A DNA stretch of 64,000 nt from Nostoc desertorum CM1-VF14 (GTDB lineage Bacteria; Cyanobacteriota; Cyanobacteriia; Cyanobacteriales; Nostocaceae): assembly GCA_019359245.1 (NCBI GenBank), contig JAHHHR010000008.1, forward strand, positions 1 through 64,000. Reading direction: 5' to 3'. This document shows, one piece after another, positions 61,151-64,000 of the stretch. Position 1 is the first letter of the stretch, and each line of letters begins with the position of its first letter. The position numbers were made by a program, and so were the translations under genes. Below the pieces are notes generated by a model. That model was not told the DNA's origin and made no database searches. It saw only the letters and a list, made by a program, of their open reading frames with translations.

Positions 61151-61690
61151 ATGGATAAAATACCAAAAATTGATCGTCAAAGAGAACATCAAGCAAACGA
61201 ACGTACTTTTCTGGCTTGGCTACGCACTTCTATTGCATTGATTAGCTTTGGAATTGCGATCGCCCGATTTGCTCTATTTTTACGTCAGCTTAATCTTGCC
61301 ATTACTCAACAAGAACCTCATGTAAATCCATTCTCTAATTCCGAAAATTTGGGTCTGGCTTTAGTAATTTCTGGGATTTTCACAATTGCATTAGCTGCGT
61401 GGCGATACAATAAAGTTTTCTGGCAAATTGAACAAGGAGACTATAGACCAAGCCGATTAATGGTTTGGATAATGACTGGAGTAGTAATTATTTTGGGGCT
61501 TTTCTGTATTCCTTTGCTCTTAAGGCGTGATATAGTCCCTTCTCGCTTCCCTTTTCCAACTCAACCACAGTCACAAAAATTGCAAAGCTCAACCTCAAAT
61601 TTCAATCTTAAAAAAAGGACGATTACTACTCAATATAAACAAATCTTTTACAACAAGATCCCCGACTTCTTAAAAAAGTCGAGGATCTGA
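61151..61690 (+). CDS. DUF202/YidH family membrane protein with a repeat-encoded C-terminus
   Basis: The 179-residue protein starts in the DUF202 style, REHQANERTFLAWLRTSIAL, followed by three hydrophobic helices (LISFGIAIARFALFL, LGLALVISGIFTIALAAW, LMVWIMTGVVIILGLFCIPL). It should sit in the cytoplasmic membrane; function unknown. The last 12 residues (KIPDFLKKSRI) and the stop codon lie within a palindrome at 61656-61688, so the natural C-terminus has been replaced or extended by a repeat. The Ser/Thr/Gln-rich tail before it is unusual for the family, which is normally 100-130 residues. Confidence 0.85.
   Translation: MDKIPKIDRQREHQANERTFLAWLRTSIALISFGIAIARFALFLRQLNLAITQQEPHVNPFSNSENLGLALVISGIFTIALAAWRYNKVFWQIEQGDYRPSRLMVWIMTGVVIILGLFCIPLLLRRDIVPSRFPFPTQPQSQKLQSSTSNFNLKKRTITTQYKQIFYNKIPDFLKKSRI
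61656..61688. repeat. GATCCCCGACTTCTT palindrome inside the DUF202 gene
   Basis: AGATCCCCGACTTCTT and AAGTCGAGGATCT pair with a single mismatch. This is a palindrome type known to me from Nostoc genomes. It forms the last codons of the DUF202 gene and may also act as a transcription stop for it and the convergent gene that ends at 61694. Confidence 0.75.
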
Positions 61691-61693
61691 GCC

Positions 61694-63877
61694 TTAGTTA
61701 GCAGTAGCTTCAGAAATAACCGTTACACAAGCATTAACCAAAGGTAACAGCGGCCCTAATTGTTCTTGTCCATTTACGGCTAAATCGCTGTGACACAAAT
61801 AAACTCTCTCGGATACACGAGACAGTAAATCTGTCAAAATCCTTCGCAGTCTTTGTTCTTCTGCCAATTTCTCATCTTCTGCTGTCCAAGGTTCGCCTAA
61901 CCTGTCTCGGAGAAAAAACGGCGCACCAAACAAAGTTGCTGCACCACCTTTAGCCCACAGAGGTGAACCAGCATCCAGCCAAAAATGCCAACGGTGCGAT
62001 CGCCTACTAGATCGGTATTGAAATATAGTAGCTAAGGTAACGGACTTTCTTGCTCCACCAATGGGGCGCACAGGATAAGGGTTGGCGGTAATCGTACCAC
62101 GTCGCAGTAATTGAATAAATTCGATAATAGTTGTGTGAGACGTTGTCTCAACTGGGGCAATTTGTCGTAATCTGGTGTCAATTTCCCAGTAGTGTTGGGC
62201 GGTTTCTAATAATTCCCGCAATGCTGCTAGTTGTTCATAGGGGAGATTGCTACCATTCCACAAAAAGCGCTGAATTGCTCTGTCTAAGAGGGAAATGGGG
62301 CTGGGAATTAAACGCAGTTCTTGTTGCGATCGCTGCTGTTCTAACCACTGTAATATCTCATTATAGGCTGTAGTAGCCGCATAGCCAATTCTATCCCAAC
62401 GCTCGAAGGCTGACACTGGCAACAAGTTGGGGTGATCGGGATGCGGTACAAAGCAGTAATCTGCAATCAAACCAGCACGTACAGGGTCAATATCAGTGGT
62501 AAGTGAGGAGTTAGGAATTAGAAGTGAGGAGTTTTCTGGCGCTTGCTGTTTCCTGCTCAATACAACTAGCATTTCTGCCACGGCATCCCGGTCTACGAGG
62601 CGGCCTAAGCCGGGATAAACTAGTGCCAGCATGGTGAGTAATGCGCGAATGACGGGTGAACTAATTAGAGGACGTTGGTCATTGAGCGATTCAACTTGGA
62701 TATTTTGCTTGATGAGGATTTCTACTAAAGTATAACGAGCGATCGCATCTAAACCTGGTGCAATAATCGCTACTTCTTCTGCTTCCACTTGCTGTGATTG
62801 GATAGCATTAGCAATTACCTCTGCTGTTTGTCGCAATAGTTGGGCGCGGGAGGTAGTTTGAATTGAATGCACAATCTCAGGTAAGCTAAACAGCACCATT
62901 GGCTCTGTGACTAATTCGACCATCTGTTTAGCTTGCTCACCAAGAGACTCTGGAGGCGGCCCAGTCAAGATTTCTACTCGACAGCGTTCTGCTAGTCCTT
63001 CTAGGTAGTTGGGGTCTGCTCCTAACCCTAATCGAACTGCACCATCGGGATTGTAGCTAAACGCCCCGACTGCACCTTGATCTAATAGCAACTCAAACAA
63101 AAGACGCGCTACGCTAGGATAATCATCTACATCATCTGCTAATACCGCCTGATAGCGTTTAACTAGATGCTGTTGGTAATTGCGATCGCTTAACAAATAT
63201 TGACTATAGAGTTCGGTAATAATGCCATAAGTTAGTAACCCTCTCTCTAAACACCAGTTACGCCAATCAATAAGCAAAGATGCCAAAAATTCCGGCTCTA
63301 AAGTTGTAGTATTTTCCCCCAGACCCCTTGTCAAAATCTGGGCAATATCTTCGCAATGTACACCACTATAAGCAGCTAGTTGCAACAAGTCTAGAATGCG
63401 ACGTACCAAGCGAGACTCATTCACTCCCGCAATCCGTAAAATTTCTTCGTCTAATTGGGGACGCCAGAGTTTAGTTGCTAACTCCTGCTCTGTTTCTGGC
63501 CGCAATCTTACCGGAAACTGTGCTTTCAAGTTCAACGAGTTAATTAGCAACGGCCAAAATAAAATAACTTCATCCTGGAAAAAACCTAGCGGTGTCTTGG
63601 CACGCACCGGATATTTGCCTAATGTTGATGTAACAATTATATCTCCCAATTCTCGACGATTATCATCATTGGCAGCTAAGACTAAAACTCCTGGCTCTGT
63701 TTGTTTAAGATATAAAAATTCGGGTATATGAACGCCTTTTTTACGTTCTTGTTTTTTAGTATAAAATGATTCGCTGTACTGTTTATCAGGTTGTACCCAA
63801 CTACAAAATTGCTCTACCAAGCGAGCCGTCTTACCACTGCGGCTATTGCCAACAATCCAAACCGAATGAGAAATCAC
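61694..63877 (-). CDS. large P-loop ATPase/helicase-like protein
   Basis: The 727-residue protein begins with a Walker A motif, WIVGNSRSGKTARLVEQF (residues 8-25). It has VLADDVDDYPSVARLL as a likely Walker B, and SNDQRPLISSPVIRALLTML-type LNDQRPLISSPVIRALL in the C-terminal half, which recalls UvrD/AddB-like superfamily 1 enzymes. A nuclease motif was not recognised. I therefore call it helicase-related, possibly a RecB/AddB-type repair protein, without a firm name. It abuts the DUF202 gene (stop codons 3 bp apart) and has its promoter in the last 120 bp of the window. Confidence 0.65.
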   Translation of the reverse strand: MISHSVWIVGNSRSGKTARLVEQFCSWVQPDKQYSESFYTKKQERKKGVHIPEFLYLKQTEPGVLVLAANDDNRRELGDIIVTSTLGKYPVRAKTPLGFFQDEVILFWPLLINSLNLKAQFPVRLRPETEQELATKLWRPQLDEEILRIAGVNESRLVRRILDLLQLAAYSGVHCEDIAQILTRGLGENTTTLEPEFLASLLIDWRNWCLERGLLTYGIITELYSQYLLSDRNYQQHLVKRYQAVLADDVDDYPSVARLLFELLLDQGAVGAFSYNPDGAVRLGLGADPNYLEGLAERCRVEILTGPPPESLGEQAKQMVELVTEPMVLFSLPEIVHSIQTTSRAQLLRQTAEVIANAIQSQQVEAEEVAIIAPGLDAIARYTLVEILIKQNIQVESLNDQRPLISSPVIRALLTMLALVYPGLGRLVDRDAVAEMLVVLSRKQQAPENSSLLIPNSSLTTDIDPVRAGLIADYCFVPHPDHPNLLPVSAFERWDRIGYAATTAYNEILQWLEQQRSQQELRLIPSPISLLDRAIQRFLWNGSNLPYEQLAALRELLETAQHYWEIDTRLRQIAPVETTSHTTIIEFIQLLRRGTITANPYPVRPIGGARKSVTLATIFQYRSSRRSHRWHFWLDAGSPLWAKGGAATLFGAPFFLRDRLGEPWTAEDEKLAEEQRLRRILTDLLSRVSERVYLCHSDLAVNGQEQLGPLLPLVNACVTVISEATAN

Positions 63878-64000
63878 AAACTTTCTCCTTGTAGATTTGC
63901 TAATATACCTCGTGCGTTAACTTAAGGTTAAGAATCACCAAACAATGCTGGATGATTGTCTCCAATGAAAAACTCTGTTTTTAGTCAAAAAATCTATTCT
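63878..64000. other. promoter region of the helicase-like gene at the window end
   Basis: The 123 bp upstream of the minus-strand gene are AT-rich. GGAGAAA lies just upstream of its ATG, read on the minus strand (63883-63889). No other feature was seen. Confidence 0.35.

Noticed and set aside
1..64000. CRISPR array
   Set aside because: The only regular arrays have 21-bp contiguous units without spacers, so they are tandem repeats and not CRISPR.
1..64000. tRNA or rRNA genes
   Set aside because: No segment with recognisable T-loop and acceptor-stem features, and no rRNA signature, was found by eye.

Overview
This window reads as chromosomal DNA of a filamentous, probably Nostoc-like cyanobacterium. 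The basis is the very frequent GCGATCGC (HIP1) octamer inside and between genes, the A/T-rich spacers full of short heptanucleotide-type repeats (GGGGACA, GGGGCAG/GGGGAGC runs) and palindromic interspersed repeats, and protein families typical of Nostocales: Uma2 nucleases, a DUF4332 protein, DUF6391, DUF2330, a PedR-like LuxR regulator, a CcmS-like protein, and a CBS-PAS-GGDEF-EAL protein. Genus assignment is inference; no rRNA or tRNA gene was recognised.

Layout. 1-6.0 kb: end of an unidentified gene, a PhzF-like epimerase-fold enzyme, a DUF4332 protein preceded by a 21-bp repeat array, a TetR regulator, and a pair of exported M16 peptidase-family proteins, one with and one without the zinc motif. 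6.3-16 kb: Uma2 protein, ribosomal protein L28, HtpG, transposase debris, a membrane-anchored hypothetical protein, an M3 oligopeptidase, a TauE/SafE transporter and a GlsB/YeaQ-like small membrane protein. 16.3-22.8 kb: KDPG aldolase, two paralogous L,D-transpeptidases, two paralogous Uma2 genes, a Phd/VapC-type toxin-antitoxin pair with a perfect palindrome upstream, and an Hsp70-family protein. 23-36.6 kb: polysaccharide deacetylase, aspartoacylase family enzyme, glutathionyl-hydroquinone-reductase-like protein, a copper-radical-oxidase-like protein followed by a probable Tat substrate, ribokinase, SulP anion transporter, an ABC exporter and a CcmS-like protein. 36.7-49 kb: two conserved hypotheticals, a second 21-bp repeat array, an alpha/beta hydrolase, shikimate dehydrogenase, another hydrolase, a sigma-like protein, a DUF2330/RnfD-like pair, a second polysaccharide deacetylase, a CFA-synthase-like methyltransferase and a fructokinase-like enzyme. 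49-64 kb: PedR-like regulator, a candidate structured RNA, DUF6391 protein, glycosyltransferase, dTDP-glucose 4,6-dehydratase, serine/threonine kinase, a frameshifted GGDEF/EAL protein, an IS982 remnant, MsrA, an MBOAT/SGNH-like O-acylation pair, a DUF202 protein and a large P-loop protein.

Functional threads. Much of the window concerns the cell envelope and outer polysaccharide (two deacetylases, two L,D-transpeptidases, glycosyltransferase plus dTDP-sugar dehydratase, MBOAT/SGNH pair, CFA-like methyltransferase). Others are proteolysis and protein quality (M16 pair, M3 peptidase, HtpG, Hsp70, MsrA) and signalling. Most genes stand alone; only a few tight pairs exist (M16 pair, toxin-antitoxin, oxidase/Tat protein, DUF2330/RnfD-like, MBOAT/SGNH).

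The most distinctive content is repeat-driven remodelling: an in-frame interspersed repeat apparently sitting inside aroE, a palindromic repeat supplying the C-terminus of a DUF202 protein, two unrelated 21-bp palindromic tandem arrays, at least three MITE-like elements with recognisable terminal inverted repeats, an IS982 remnant, an ISAs1-type transposase fossil, and a fossil of an ABC-transporter ATPase just upstream of an intact one. No CRISPR array, prophage or integrated defence island was found, and no clearly new multi-gene system could be demonstrated from sequence alone.
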